From NCBI GenBank assembly GCA_963921425.1, contig OY992833.1, positions 21,413,454-21,477,453 on the forward strand: a DNA stretch of 64,000 bases, given 5' to 3'. Numbering within the stretch: position 1 is the stretch's first letter; each line of letters opens with the position of its first letter. Shown here piece by piece: positions 34,969-46,436 of this stretch. The translations under genes and the position numbers were made by a program. The stretch is from Dryas octopetala. Lineage: Eukaryota; Streptophyta; Magnoliopsida; Rosales; Rosaceae. A model generated the notes under the pieces. It ran no database searches, was not told the origin of the DNA, and worked only from the letters and a program-made list of their open reading frames with translations.

Positions 34969-35718
34969 ACCTTCCGTTCTATTATGTCTAAATTTCAATC
35001 AAAAAATGATCATGTGCAATGCATGTGACCATTTTTTTGGGGCAAAATGGTCTTCACACGTCCTAGAAACACTCAAAACGACCCTACAAATTTGTTCTCA
35101 TTATTTAACTTCAAGTTTAATCTTAAAAAAGTACTAAAACTATTAAAAATAAAATAATTATAAAAGAAAAAAGAAAAAAAGTCAGCCCTAACCCAAGCCT
35201 TCATCCATCACCACCCTCACCGGCAGCCCTCCCTCCCCCTCCTCACCTTGGCAGGCGGGCAAATCCCGAAACCGGCAACCTTGCCGCCCTCCCTCCCCCT
35301 CACCCTCACCCTCACCAATCATCTATCTTTCTCTCTATGTTTGTATCTCTCCTCTTTCTCTTTATTTCTCTCTATTTCTTCCTATCTCTCCTATTGTTGT
35401 AAATCGAAGAGAGACAATAGGAGAGAGGAATAGAAAAAGAGAAAAAGAAAGATGGGGTAGTTTGCGGGGAGGGGGTTGTCGGACTAGAGAGGAAAAGTCG
35501 TCGAAGGGCCTGCTAGCGAGGGTAGGGTGGGGTGGGGTGGGGTGGGGGAGGGACAGCTACCGATGAGGGTGTTGGTGGATGATGGCTCGAGTATGGAGGA
35601 AAAATAGGTTGGGTCTCTCTGAGGTGTGTTAAGATATTTTTCCCCTAAAAAAAGGGACACATGCGTTGCACATGATCATTTTTTACGACAATTTAAATGG
35701 ATTTGAACGGAGGGACAA
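34969..35718. mobile_element. TIR element with long degenerate ends and C/T-rich core
   Basis: Left end about 34969-35040 and right end about 35650-35718 are inverted repeats. Both contain AAAAATGATCATGTGCAA then GCATGTG, and begin near CCTTCCGTT or CCCTCCGTT. The core holds CTCCCTCCCCCT-like and GGGGTGGGGT-like low-complexity runs. No gene was recognised, and the class is uncertain (MULE-like TIR length). Confidence 0.5.
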
Positions 35719-36094
35719 TATTGATTTTCGGTGTCATATATATATGACGGATCACATCAAATACACTTTAAATTGATTTTGGATAAAAGTTGATGGCCCA
35801 TTTGTAATACAAAGTCAAAAGAAATATGAAATGGGTGTAAGACTGTAACTACATGGAATAGTCATCATGTGGGGAACAGAAGAAGGTTTCATATCTTAAT
35901 AGCAGAGTAATTTTTTGAACAAATTAAGTTAAGTGGAGGCATCCGCCCTCTGTGAGCCTCAACCAACCATCTCTCCATGTACTCCCTCCCCAACAAAAAT
36001 AAATGTAATGATAATTAAGTCATTAACCTCAAAATTTGAAGTTACACAGAGTACAAGCGTCCAATTGGTACACATAATGCACACTAAACTTCCA

Positions 36095-37680
36095 TCACGA
36101 ATTATGCGACCGTGACCTTACAAACTCCTCTAGTCTATCCCACACCTCCAATGCTGCAGCTCTATCTTGATGTCGCTTATTCTTGCTAATCTGTGCATGT
36201 AGAATATATGTTCAGACAACAGAACAAGCAATAAAAAACAATGAAGTCTGCAGTGATGATGCTCCAAATACAGCAAAGACCCTTTAACATAACTAAAACC
36301 AAAACAGAAAAAAAGCTCAAGATGGCGAAAAATGCTCACCGAGATGATTTTTACATTCCACTGCTTCACAATCTTTGCTGACTCCACACTATCATCTTCA
36401 AAACGCATGAAAAACCCCATAACTGCATCACAATCCAACATACACAGATAACTCAAATCAAATCAGCAACAATGTAGTCTCCGAAAATCACATGCAACAA
36501 ATTCACAAAACAAAAATCTCAATGAACCAGATAACAATTTTTCAATCCAAGCAAGGTAAACTAAATTAAGTCCAGAACAGAACAACCACCACTTACTCTT
36601 ATTGAAAATCTCAACATGGTCCTTGAAAGGCCAGTCCTTGAACTGCCACTCCTTCCCCAACACAAAAACCGCCACAACCCGGTCCCAATCCTCGGCCTTC
36701 AATGCTGAGGGCTTATCCCTCACCTCATATGCGGTCACCACCCTATCCCTATCCCTGCTAAACTTCTTCTGCACCGTAACGCAGTCCGGCTTCGCCCCCT
36801 TCATCTGCTTCACCTTCACATCCGTCGGTATATAAACCCCATCTTCCAAAAACTCCTTCACATTGTAAATCGTAATCAGCGTCTGAAACGCACTCGGAAC
36901 CAGAATTATCGGCACGCCTTCCCCAATCTTACTACCCTTTAAGTGCATTTTGGGTTTCGGAGTCGGGTCATAACCCGCTTCGTCTCCGTAACCCGCCAGC
37001 CCCCTCTCGTCAGAACCCATTAGTCTACTCTTCGCCACCAACCCGTCTTTCCTCTGCTGCGACTCGATACGCTGTCGTTCCTCCTCGCGCTTCGTCGCCG
37101 CCGTCAAAACCCCGTAAAAGTTCCTCCCTTTACACTCCAGCAGCCCCTCGCGGTCCTTCAACGGCCTCTCGCTGGAGCAAATCAACGACATGTAGTCGAC
37201 GACGGTGTCGTTTTCGACCTTGGAATCGGTGAAATTGATGTTGTTGTAATGGTCGACAAGGCCCGGGGCGGAGTGATTCGCGTGAACGACGTCGTTTTGG
37301 GGGTCGCTGTAGGGGTAGTCGTGGAGGGAGGGCAAATCGGGGAATTTAGGGTTTTGGGGGACGAGGAATTCGATGGAGTCGGAGGTGGAGATCTTGCCAG
37401 TGAGGTAGTCAAGGAGGGGCTTGCGGTCGGGGAATGTGACGGAGGGGATCCCCTGTGTGCGGGCGTGCTGGATGTAGTCGGTGTGCTTGACGTGGTGATT
37501 CTTGACGTAATAAACCAGAGTTTCAAGGGTATAGAGATTGCCCTGCTTGGACCTGTAGGCGGTCTCGGCGTAGCAGGGGAAGGTGTAGTCCGAACCGAAC
37601 CGGAACTCGTCGTTGGATTTGACGATCTTGTCCAGCTCGCCGCGGATGGTGAAGTCGCGGAGGGCCGACAGAGGGTCCAT
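36095..37680 (-). CDS. CDC73: CDC73 / parafibromin homologue, PAF1 complex
   Basis: Three minus-strand exons, 37680-36597, 36422-36340 and 36190-36095 (GT-AG), give 420 residues. It begins MDPLSALRDFTIRGELDKIV and contains GSDYTFPCYAETAYRSKQ, GEGVPIILVPSAFQTLITIY, KEWQFKDWPFKDHVEIFNK and a C-terminus ending RSRSHNS, all as in plant CDC73 (PHP). The N-terminal half is the CDC73 N domain. About residues 255-415 form the Ras-like CDC73 C-terminal domain. CDC73 is a subunit of the nuclear PAF1 complex, which travels with RNA polymerase II and promotes H2B ubiquitination and H3K4/K36 methylation, including at FLC in Arabidopsis. An in-frame ATG-less extension upstream to 37770 exists, but family members start at MDPLSA. 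Single copy here, no defects seen. Confidence 0.96.
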
Positions 37681-37689
37681 GTCGTGTGT

Positions 37690-38865
37690 GCTTTGTTGCT
37701 GCTGCAGCTGCTGTACTACTGACTCTGCTAATTTGCTGATGAATTGGGGGTATTTTGGGGATGACGTCAAAGATATGCGGGAGAGAGAAGGAAAAGGGTG
37801 TATCAGTTTGACTTCATTTTGGGCCTAAGGGCTGAGTCTAAATCATCTTTATATAACAGATGCCCTTTCTTTTTTGTGCTGATAAGATTGTTTGACCGTA
37901 GACAGAAATCCTAAACCAGTCTGGAATCACCGTTAGAATTATAACATGTAAAGTCCTAAATTTCTAAATTTATAAATTTGATGTGAATTAGGTAATATCA
38001 CGTGGCATTCTTACCGTCACATACAATTATTTTTCTTTAACCTTAATGCTATTAGGCAAACAAAGGAAACTAATACTAATTAGAAAAAATAAATAAATAT
38101 AATCCTAATTGGAAGAGGAAACAAGGATTATAATCTAAAATTACTTATAACTAGAAAATATGATTTTGATCAGTTGTACAGTTGTACTACATCTTTTTCT
38201 CTTTTATTATGACAACAGAAACGGTTTTCTTTAAAAAATTGGGAAAGAGAGAGAGAGAGAGAGGAGAAGCAGTGCGGCCCTGGGTTTTTTGAGGCCATGT
38301 GTGAAAGTTTAAAGTAGGCGGTAGGCCTCTCTATTTGCACATAAAAGTAATTTTTACAAGAAAAAAAAAAGTAGAAAATTAAAGTTTAAAAAACATATAA
38401 AAAGTTTTCTCAAATTGATGAAAAAATTAGATATATGAATATATCAAATAGTGAAATTTTATCATTGTTTAACCCTCCCTTGAGTCCCTTATTTGCTTAT
38501 TTCAATTTGAAACCAAACCCAAATCACAATGATCAATTGAAACCCCTCCCTCCTCCACACAACTAAAACTTTATCATTGTTCAGTTAAAATGAAAAAAAA
38601 AAAAAAAAAAAACCCTTTCCGTTGGGGCAGGCCCTATGTTCTCACTAATGAAATCAGTTTGTACAAAAAATGATAGCAAAAAAAAGGGAAACCAATATTA
38701 GAACAGGCACACATGTGATATGAACTTGGGTTACTAAAGGGAAAAAGCAATGACATAACCAACAACACAATACACTCATTTGTTATTTATCCAGGTTTTT
38801 ACATATTTAATAGAAACACAACTTCCTCAAGCACTATAAATATTTTTTTTTTTGGATGGGCGCTC
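37690..38865. other. CDC73 upstream flank and intergenic DNA
   Basis: This should include the CDC73 promoter. The rest is AT-rich with poly-A tracts (for example 38592-38611) and a short GA run near 38248. No further gene was seen. Confidence 0.5.
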
Positions 38866-39010
38866 CTCAATGATAGGCCCTGGGCAGTCGCCCTTGGCGC
38901 CCTGCCTCAGAGGAGGAGTGGACGCCGGTGGTGGGAGGGGAGGGGCCACAAGTAATGAGGATGGGTGATGGGTGTGGGATCGAGAGGGGCTAGGATGCTG
39001 AGTTTTAGGT
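38866..39010. mobile_element. Fragment of a CAGGGCCGGC-type hAT end
   Basis: TAGGCCCTGGGCAGTCGCCC and CGCCCTGCCTCAGAGG resemble, in reverse, the left end of the hAT element at 33109. Only one end is recognisable. Confidence 0.4.
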
Positions 39011-40195
39011 TTTTTTTTTTTTCTTAATTTACATATTATTCTAATGTATTTCATTATGGGCATAATTGGAAATTTTGTATAAAAAAATAAAATTAGTAGG
39101 GTCAAGAAATCAATTTAGGTGGGTCACAACATACCTACTCAATTCCAATATGTTATGGTTTTTTATTTGTCTAATTTTTTACATATATAAATGATCTTTG
39201 AATAGTAACTAAAACATATATAGTTCAGATAATTGAAACACAATTTAGAGTGGACCCCACGAGACATTTATTAAATAAAATTATTTGAAAGATCCCTTAA
39301 TGAAATGGCCCACTAGATCCAATACTTATATAAAATAAGGTAAGAGATAGATACGAACAGAAATGATCACTGCTTGCCATAAAGCATGGAATTCAATGAT
39401 AAGAATTGTCCATTTTTAAGTCCCTTTTCAAGGGTTGGCCTAAGAAGAAAACCAGTCAACTCGATAATTGGTTAGTCATCTAAATTGTGCAAATAAAGAA
39501 AGTCTGTCACATAAATTGAAAATGATATTGACAGTAATACATTGACTAAATATTTTTTTATTTCACTAATTTTTTACAAGAATGACATTTAAATAATGCT
39601 CTAAAATATGAACGATTACAATCATTAAACTTCATTACTGGATGGTTAGGTGAGCAAGAAACTCTTTGATAAGGGGGTGAAGATTTATGCAAAATGTGAA
39701 TGATCGAGCTAGGAGCAACATGACATAGGAGCGAAAGACACTAACTTGTTGATGATCAAATCAAACGCACACCAATGACACCATGACACCAACGAAACAA
39801 CCAAACTTCAAGTTCCCCAACAAAGCCCAAACTCAAACTCGTATAGTTCGATAGGTAAAGGTTAAGCCCAAACTCAAAGTCTTATCGTGTCTGGGGCAAG
39901 TTTCGCTTGAAAATTGGCCAGTTGGTTAGATTTCCGGGCTTTTACAACCCTAGCTACATACATATATCTTCGTTTTGTAGGTTCAATGGCCAAGGTAATT
40001 AAACTAATACTCTATTATATATTTTGAGCAGGAAATTGAATGTGGTTGGCTTTACATGAAGCTTCGATCTGGATTTGTTATTCAGGAGCACTTCTTCGGG
40101 GATAGTACTCTATGCAGGTTTCTTTCTTATTACACAGTTCGTATTCTTGGAATTCAAATCGAAATCAGAATACTCAATTTCATGAGAATTTTTTC
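39011..40195. other. Intergenic stretch, no confident gene
   Basis: AT-rich. An open stretch at about 40032-40119, flanked by AG and GT, reads EIECGWLYMKLRSGFVIQ. It has no recognisable family and no partner exon, so it is not called. Confidence 0.45.
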
Positions 40196-40198
40196 AAT

Positions 40199-40351
40199 GT
40201 AACAGATACACCACTATGTGGTATAACTAATTCAACATGTAAGAGTATTATTGGTTGGTATGTTTATATTAGTAGGGTATAATATTAATAACATTAACTT
40301 ATATTATGACACATATACTAGTTACACCATGTGATGATGTATCAGTTATAC
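40199..40351. mobile_element. Short TIR MITE, copy 2 of a two-copy family
   Basis: GTAACAGATACACCACTATG at the left end and ATGATGTATCAGTTATAC at the right are the TIRs. The interior AAGAGTATTATTGG and TTTATATTAGTAG match the copy at 34792-34946. Confidence 0.6.
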
Positions 40352-40729
40352 CAAAAAATCTCTCCAATTTCATCTCGATCTATGACAAGCTTCCAGCTGG
40401 AGATAAAATAATGTAATAAACCTTTGAGAACATAAAGAGAATGAGAAAACAATTAATTAATATATCACTTTAGTGAACAAGGGTACTGTATCAATCACAT
40501 ATATGATTGGGAGTTTTGATCACATGCAGCAATAAAATTGTGTCTATCTCAAAAAAGAGTTTCACACACAGCATCGCATATATGTTATGTAGTTTACTTG
40601 GGAGATTGTGATTGCAGAAATTCTTTTCAGTTAATGAACCATTTGGCCGTTTCACATGCAATAACATAATTTGAGAGGGCAATGCATTATGTATGCACAT
40701 GTGTCAAATATATATATTGCATGGCGCAG

Positions 40730-41580
40730 TGATCCTGCTACCAAAGAAAGGAGTAGATCCCAGTCGTCCCTTGGAGATCAGCCGACCTCTGCTCAGTTAA
40801 AAAGATCAAAAAGATCATCATCAGCAGGAAGAAGACCATCATCAAAATTCATGTTTAATATTGATGATTTACCTGATGTGGTATTGGTTGAAATCCTCTG
40901 TCGACTCCCAAGCAATAAATTTGTTTTCAATGCCAGCGTGTGTCCAAGCGTTGGTGTACTCTCATCTCCGATCCTTATTTTATTGGCCGTTTTCTATATC
41001 ACCATAGTTATAAGCAAACGCCAATAATAGGTACTTTGTTAAACTCCAAAGGGGAGGATTTCCTTGATAAAATGTCGCCGTACAAGCTGCTAACTCCGGT
41101 GCTCAAAAAAATTATGAGTTTCCATCGTTTAAAAGAGGAGCCAATTGTGATAGAGACTCATAATGACTTGGTTTTGTGCTGCGCAAGCCAGTTTGTTCAA
41201 TGTGATTACTACATCTGCAATCCATACACCAAACAATGGGTTGCTCTTCCTCCCACCCCTACTCGATGCCAGAGAGTACGAGTGGGATTCATCTGCGATG
41301 TTCCCTACTTTAACTACAAGAAAGGCGACCAGAAGGGACAGTTCATCCAGCTTAATGCGCGCTGAGTATAGGTTCAGGGTCGTGAGAATTCTTAATCCTC
41401 CTACTAATATAAGAGTTAAGGAATATGATTTTTCCAAAATAAACATGGAGGTCTTCTCTTCTGATCGAGACTGGTGAATGGAGAGAATCAGTTGCGTCAT
41501 CCCCACGAAGCTTTGCATTTTTGGGACGAGAGTATAGCTTTGCTTACAATATATGGGATGTTATATTGGATAGGGCATGA
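40730..41580 (+). pseudogene. F-box protein gene (At5g07610-like), frameshifted
   Basis: The F-box start is clear (FNIDDLPDVVLVEILCRLPSN). In the next frame it continues CQRVSKRWCTLISDPYFIGRF, then an associated-domain region with LVLCCASQ and YYICNPYTKQWVALPP. Two more frame changes are needed to go on through EYRFRVVRIL and then TGEWRESVASSP...FAFLGREYSFAYN before a stop near 41577. The three frame breaks lie near 40932, 41360 and 41471. F-box proteins are substrate adaptors of SCF ubiquitin ligases. This copy also lacks the C-terminal half of the usual length of about 380 residues. The upstream part from 40730 is Ser/Lys-rich and uncertain. Sequencing error could explain one break but hardly three. 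Confidence 0.75.
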
Positions 41581-41626
41581 ATTTCTTCTTATTGGGTTAA
41601 TTGGATCCATTCAACGACAATAACCG

Positions 41627-41652
41627 TGCTAGTAGTAGTAGTAGTAGTAGGA
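41627..41652. repeat. (TAG)n microsatellite
   Basis: About eight TAG units just after the F-box remnant. Confidence 0.85.
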
Positions 41653-42050
41653 GTAATGGGGATATAGTATGGGGCATAAATTTCGTATCACTGTAATTGA
41701 GGAGTCCATAGACAGATAGACTTCCCGTTTTAAAGCTCTTGGCTACTGTTTTGTAAACTGGCCTGGTAGGTGTGTGCCGTGTGTGATATATGAGAGAGTG
41801 TGAGTAAGATTGGAAGGAAGAACCCTTAGTAGCAGCACTATTTATACCAAATGTTGGAGGTTCAAAATGCATGTTTGCTTTCATATTCTTTCATTGCTTT
41901 CAGTATTGGTGGATCTCATCGATCTCAAATGTGACAACCAAATCATGAAAAGTGGAAAAGAGAGGGAATCAATAAAGGGAACATTAGCATATGATCTTCA
42001 AACACAATTTTGTTGGGTACAATTGTACAAATACATCAAAGTTTAACATT

Positions 42051-42488
42051 CTACAGAAAGAAGACTAAACATCACCATGTCCCTACATCTTCGATCCCTT
42101 AATAAAATACTTCCTGAGAACACCTTCCCTCTGGAACCCAGCCTTCTCTAGCACCCTCTGGGACCCCACATTTTCCACATCAACAAGAGCTTCAAGTCTC
42201 TCCAAATGCGTCCACGTACTCCTTGAATATAGCATCAGCCACCAATCTCACAGCCTGAGTAGCAATTAATATATCCCCTTGCCAGTACCTGGACCCCAAA
42301 ACATAGCCAATCTCTCCTCTGCACCGATCATTGCCCGAATGGCCGAATGTGTGGTCACTGAAATGGCACCAATTGGCCTGTTGTCAAGGCAGATTGCCCT
42401 GAACCGGGGGTGTGGGATAACTGTATCCTTGATGAAGTTTATGCCAATTTCTTTGTCAGTATAAGGTTCCCAAGTACAGAAACGAGAA
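42051..42488 (-). pseudogene. GNAT acetyltransferase, type B, truncated copy
   Basis: Read on the minus strand it matches the intact gene at 44964-45503 from TWEPYTDKEVGINFIKDTVIPHP through FRAICLDNRP and GAISVT to the C-terminus. The first 40 or so codons are gone: similarity stops at 42488 and purine-rich repeat DNA takes over. At least one frameshift follows GAISVT, and an extra short insertion lies near TWTHLE. No product of normal length is possible. It is the first of five GNAT loci in the next 8 kb. Confidence 0.85.
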
Positions 42489-42690
42489 AGGGAGAGAAAG
42501 AGAGAGAAAGGGAGAGAGGAGAGAGGGGAAGGGAGGGGGTGGGGTGGTCGCCGGCGGTGGTGGGCTTCGATGGTGGTGGGCTGCTCGGCGTGGTCGGGGA
42601 TGGAGTGTGTGCCAGAGAGAGGAGAGGTGTGGAAGGAGGTGGTCGGGGTGAGAGAGGGTGTGTAAGTGTTGAGTACTTGGTGTGTGTGTG

Positions 42691-42721
<31 letters not shown>

Positions 42722-42830
42722 AAGGGTGTGCAAAAAAAAAAAGATATGAGGTATAAAGTCTTTTTTTTTTTTTCCTTTTTAGGAAAGGTGTGTAAAAAAA
42801 AATAATAATAATATGCAAATAACGTAAGAA
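42489..42830. other. Low-complexity insertion (GA-rich, GGT-rich, poly-T)
   Basis: Purine-rich DNA (GAGAGAAAGGG-like), then a GGTGGT/CGGCGG stretch and two poly-T tracts (42691-42716, 42761-42772). It replaces the 5' end of the truncated GNAT gene and resembles the core of the TIR element at 34969-35718 in composition. Terminal repeats were not found. Confidence 0.5.
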
Positions 42831-43591
42831 ATTGTCCAGAAATGAGGTGGATGACTAGATGGTAATGGGTAGTTGTCAACTTGGGCCTTGGGGTCATTGG
42901 ACATCAAGCTTGTAAGAAATTGCCCAGAAATAAGGTGGATGGTAATGGGTTGGGTCAACCTGGGGCCATGCCTTGGTCATTTACTTGGAGGGTTGAGCAA
43001 GACATTAAGTGAATGTTGTAGTCAGCAAGATTAACTAAACAGAGGTAATGGTGCTTCTGGCCGCATTGTTGACTAATTTACCATGGCAACTCCTGAGGAT
43101 ATAAAAAAAACAAGTCACAAAAACATTGTTTTTCCTTCCAGTCTTGCTTCTTCTATGTTGGAACAGACATTATGATTTCACATTGTGCAACTGCGCAAGT
43201 TGGTCCAATGATAGAGCATCCCTCATCCACCCCTAAACTTTTATCCAAATTTTAATATATGGAAAAATCACTAAAATTAATTAAGTTCCAATTCTTAAAT
43301 CTTTCTTAAATTTGAGCAAATTAAGCCCAAAATATTTCTAAATCAAGTTAGATGTAACAAAATATACCAAATCTATTGTATACCAAAACTTTGGTAAATG
43401 TTCTTTCAGGAATATGCTATTACAACTCAGCATTGGACCCACTTGGTGACAACTGGTGGGTATAACTACCAATCAGTGTAAAGTGTAAACTCATTGAACA
43501 ACTTTCTTGGAATTTTCACCCTCTAATACCAATTATAAAATTAAAAGAGCAGCATTTTATACTGTTTATGCCTGGTTGCTAATCGAAGGAA

Positions 43592-44113
43592 ATGGCAAAC
43601 AATTCTTTGGAAATCACACTCCGCCCTTACAGGGTCTCAGATGCTGAGGACTTCTTGCTCTATGCTGGTGATGAAAAGGTGACAAAATTCACTCGTTGGA
43701 ACACATTCACTTCTAAAGAAGAAGCAATTACATACATCAAGGACTTGTGCATTCCTCACCCTTACTGCAGATCCATCTGCATCAGTGACCGTTCGATCGG
43801 GCGGGTCTTCATCATGCCACAAGGTGGTAATGACAAGTGTAGGGCAGAGGTTGGGTATGTGTTGGCTGCTGAGTACTGGGGACAAGGCATCGCAACCAGA
43901 GCAGTGAAGATGGCCATCACTGAAGGGTTCGAGGAGTTTACTGATTTGGTCAGAATGCAAGCTTTGGTTTTGGTGGAGAACAAGGCCTCAGAGAGGGTCT
44001 TGGAAAAACTTGGGTTCCATAATGAAGGTCTCTTGAGGAAGTATACCTTTCATAAAGGTACCGCTAAAGATGTTATCATGTATAGTCTTCTATCCACTGA
44101 TCCCATGCCTTGA
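43592..44113 (+). CDS. GNAT family N-acetyltransferase (RimJ/RimL-like), type A
   Basis: Single-exon gene of 173 residues from MANNSLEITLRPYRVSDAED to STDPMP. The layout is that of RimJ/RimL-type GNATs (Acetyltransf_3): a beta strand with LRPY, a central strand SIGRVFIMP, then GYVLAAEYWGQGIATRAV at about 88-105, whose QGIAT is the acetyl-CoA pyrophosphate-binding loop. VLEKLGFHNEGLLRKY near the end is also typical. It probably transfers acetyl from acetyl-CoA to a protein N-terminus or a small amine. The substrate is unknown. A near twin at 48642 is frameshifted. No targeting peptide is visible, so a cytosolic location is inferred. Confidence 0.9.
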   Translation: MANNSLEITLRPYRVSDAEDFLLYAGDEKVTKFTRWNTFTSKEEAITYIKDLCIPHPYCRSICISDRSIGRVFIMPQGGNDKCRAEVGYVLAAEYWGQGIATRAVKMAITEGFEEFTDLVRMQALVLVENKASERVLEKLGFHNEGLLRKYTFHKGTAKDVIMYSLLSTDPMP

Positions 44114-44119
44114 AAAATA

Positions 44120-44955
44120 TATCATTTTTCTAATCTCAAGTCTGGATTGATATCAGTAGATAATACTAGAAGATTTTGAAACATTTACAGATTATTTGCC
44201 TTTGAATACTTTTACCTAGTTGCACAACTTTGCTTATAATTTGATGATGCATCTGGCAAATTGCTAAGAAATTCATGTTATGGGGAAGTTGAAAGCCGGT
44301 TGATGAGTCCTACTACGCACCTTTACACATTAAAAATGTCAATATTCTGTCAATACCACTCTGCCAATCAAATTTGAGGATCTAGCAAAAAACTTCAACA
44401 TTATTGTGTAGTTATTATCTTCTTTATATATCAATCACTCGTAGTTTCTTAACCGACATGGGATTTGACTCTAATTTAATCACCTTGTTCAACAATTTAT
44501 TCTACCCATCAATAATTAACTGAATAGTTGCAGCTTGTGATGGTGCTGACCAATTTGTCTGCTAGTAGTGCGCTCGACAAGTTCAATGCATTATTGACCA
44601 CGAGACCCTATTTTGAATGACAAATATCATAATTGACCTTGTCCACCATGATAAGTTACACATTCATATAAACCACAGCTTTATATGCCTGCGATATATG
44701 CCAAGAGATTGATTGCAGACTACATAGTTTTTTTATATTTTACTCATATGAATTTTGACTTTAATTATCTTGATTGGTGGCTGAAAGTTTGCTTTCATAT
44801 TCTTTGATTGCTCTTCATTAATGGTGCCTCTGATTGATCTCGATATAGGGAACATTTGCATAATGGTTCTTTTACTTTTATTATTATAATTTAACAAAAT
44901 TTTATTGGGTACAATTGTACAAATACATCAAGTTTTTTTTTTTTTTTTTGAAAGG
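44120..44955. other. Spacer of the GNAT block; site where a type C gene is missing
   Basis: From about 44500 to 44700 it matches 49665-49885, the upstream flank of the type C GNAT gene (shared ATCATAATTGACCTTGTCC, CCACAGCTTTAT). No type C gene follows here; similarity ends near 44700. Confidence 0.6.
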
Positions 44956-44963
44956 CAAATACA

Positions 44964-45503
44964 TCAAGTTTGACATTCTGTAGAAAGAAGACTAAACATC
45001 ACCATGTCCCTACGTCTTCCCTTCAAAAGAAAATACTTCCTGAGAACACCTTCTCTCTGAAACCCAGCCTTCTGCAACACCCTCTGGGACCCCACATTTT
45101 CCACATCAACAAGAGCTTCAAGTCTCTCCAAATATGTCCACTCCTTGAATATAGCATCAACCACCAATTTCACAGCCTGTGTTACAATCCCTTTGCCCCA
45201 GTACATTGACCCCAATACATAGCCAAGCTCACCTCTGCACCGGTCATTGCCCGAATTCACGGTCACTGAAATGGCACCAACGGGCCTGTTGTCAAGACAG
45301 ATTGCCCTGAACCAAGGGTGTGGGATAACTGTATCCTTGATAAAGTTTATGCCAACTTCTTTGTCGGTATAAGGTTCCCAAGTGCAGAAACGACTCACTT
45401 TCTCATCTGAGGCCCATACCATGAAATCATCAATGTCTGAAAGACCCAATGGCCTAAGGGTGATGTTGGACAAGAACCCATCACAGCCTTCTCTTCCCTC
45501 CAT
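44964..45503 (-). CDS. GNAT family N-acetyltransferase (RimJ/RimL-like), type B
   Basis: Single-exon gene of 179 residues (MEGREGCDGFLSNITLRPLG to STECQT). It has the same fold signature as type A: LRPLGLSDIDDF, then GAISVTVNSGNDRCRGELGYVLGSMYWGKGIVTQAV (acetyl-CoA loop GKGIVT at about 110-115), then VLQKAGFQREGVLRKYFLLKGR. Type A and B proteins are only moderately alike. A and B genes point toward each other at their 3' ends. The upstream region (45505-45870) recurs at 42830-43170 and 47200-47600. It is the only intact B copy in the window. Confidence 0.9.
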   Translation of the reverse strand: MEGREGCDGFLSNITLRPLGLSDIDDFMVWASDEKVSRFCTWEPYTDKEVGINFIKDTVIPHPWFRAICLDNRPVGAISVTVNSGNDRCRGELGYVLGSMYWGKGIVTQAVKLVVDAIFKEWTYLERLEALVDVENVGSQRVLQKAGFQREGVLRKYFLLKGRRRDMVMFSLLSTECQT

Positions 45504-45509
45504 GTATAA

Positions 45510-46430
45510 ATCTCACTATCATTGGTATAAGAAATGAGAAATGAATCTTTTAAGGCAAAGCCAATATAGGAAGAAGTTGCAAGAGACTCTGGGTTTATGT
45601 ATGCACAAAAGAATGAGAGCTTGTAAGAAATTGCCCAGAAATAAGGTGGATGGTAATGGGTGGGGTCAACCTGGGGCCATGCCTTGGTAATTTACTTGGA
45701 GTGATGAGCAAGACATTAAGTGAATGTTGTAGTCAGCAAGATTAAACTAAACAGAGGTAATAGTGCTTCTGGCCGCATTTGTTGACCAATTTACCATGGC
45801 AACTAGGCGAGTCCCTTGAGGAAATTAAAAAAACAAGTCATAAAAACATTGTTTTTCTTTGGAAAATTTTAACAAAAAAAAAAAAAAGATCAATGCTGGA
45901 TCACATATTTTAACTATTTTTTTAGGGAAAAATAAATCTATCTAAAATTGGTATGACACTATTTTTTTTTTAACTAAATGACTTTTTTTTATGTAAAAAT
46001 CATACAAACAATATGACTTTTTCCTTGCACATTTTTTATGTTGTGATCACATATAAATGAATGTTCTATTTAAATAAGAATGAGATGACCAATATTTAAC
46101 ATGAAAATGTAAAAATTACATAGAAATGAGATATGAGGAGAAACTAAATATCAGGTAATGAATTGATTGTTAAGTTTTGTTAATGGGTTAACATTGATAT
46201 TTCATACTTTTTTAAAAAATTTATATATTATTTTATTTGACTATTTTAGTCTTTTTTTTTTTAATTTCAATCATTTTGTTTAGTTTTGATGATTAGTTTA
46301 GTCAATTTCTTTTTGATTAACTTCTTTTCATGAAAAATTATAATTAGGGTTATCCTCTGCTGCGTAATATTGAAAATATCTGGGTGTATGAGCTGACAGC
46401 ACCAAAAGTGGCAACGTGTGTGGGGAGTGG
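45510..46430. other. Upstream flank of type B GNAT; AT-rich spacer
   Basis: The first 360 bp are one of three copies of the block flank (TTGTAAGAAATTGCCCAGAA, ATGGTAATGGG, GTTGTAGTCAGCAAGATTAA). The rest is AT-rich with no feature recognised. Confidence 0.6.
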
Positions 46431-46436
46431 CAGGAA

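Noticed and set aside
37182-37722. Open frames overlapping CDC73 exon 1 in other frames
   Set aside because: Shadows of a GC-rich exon. The minus-strand CDC73 frame is the conserved one.
40032-40119. Possible internal exon EIECGWLYMKL...
   Set aside because: It is open and bounded by AG and GT, but no partner exon or family was recognised.
42266-42897. Several open frames over the GA-rich and poly-T insertion
   Set aside because: Composition-driven. The only real coding trace is the truncated GNAT copy at 42051-42488.
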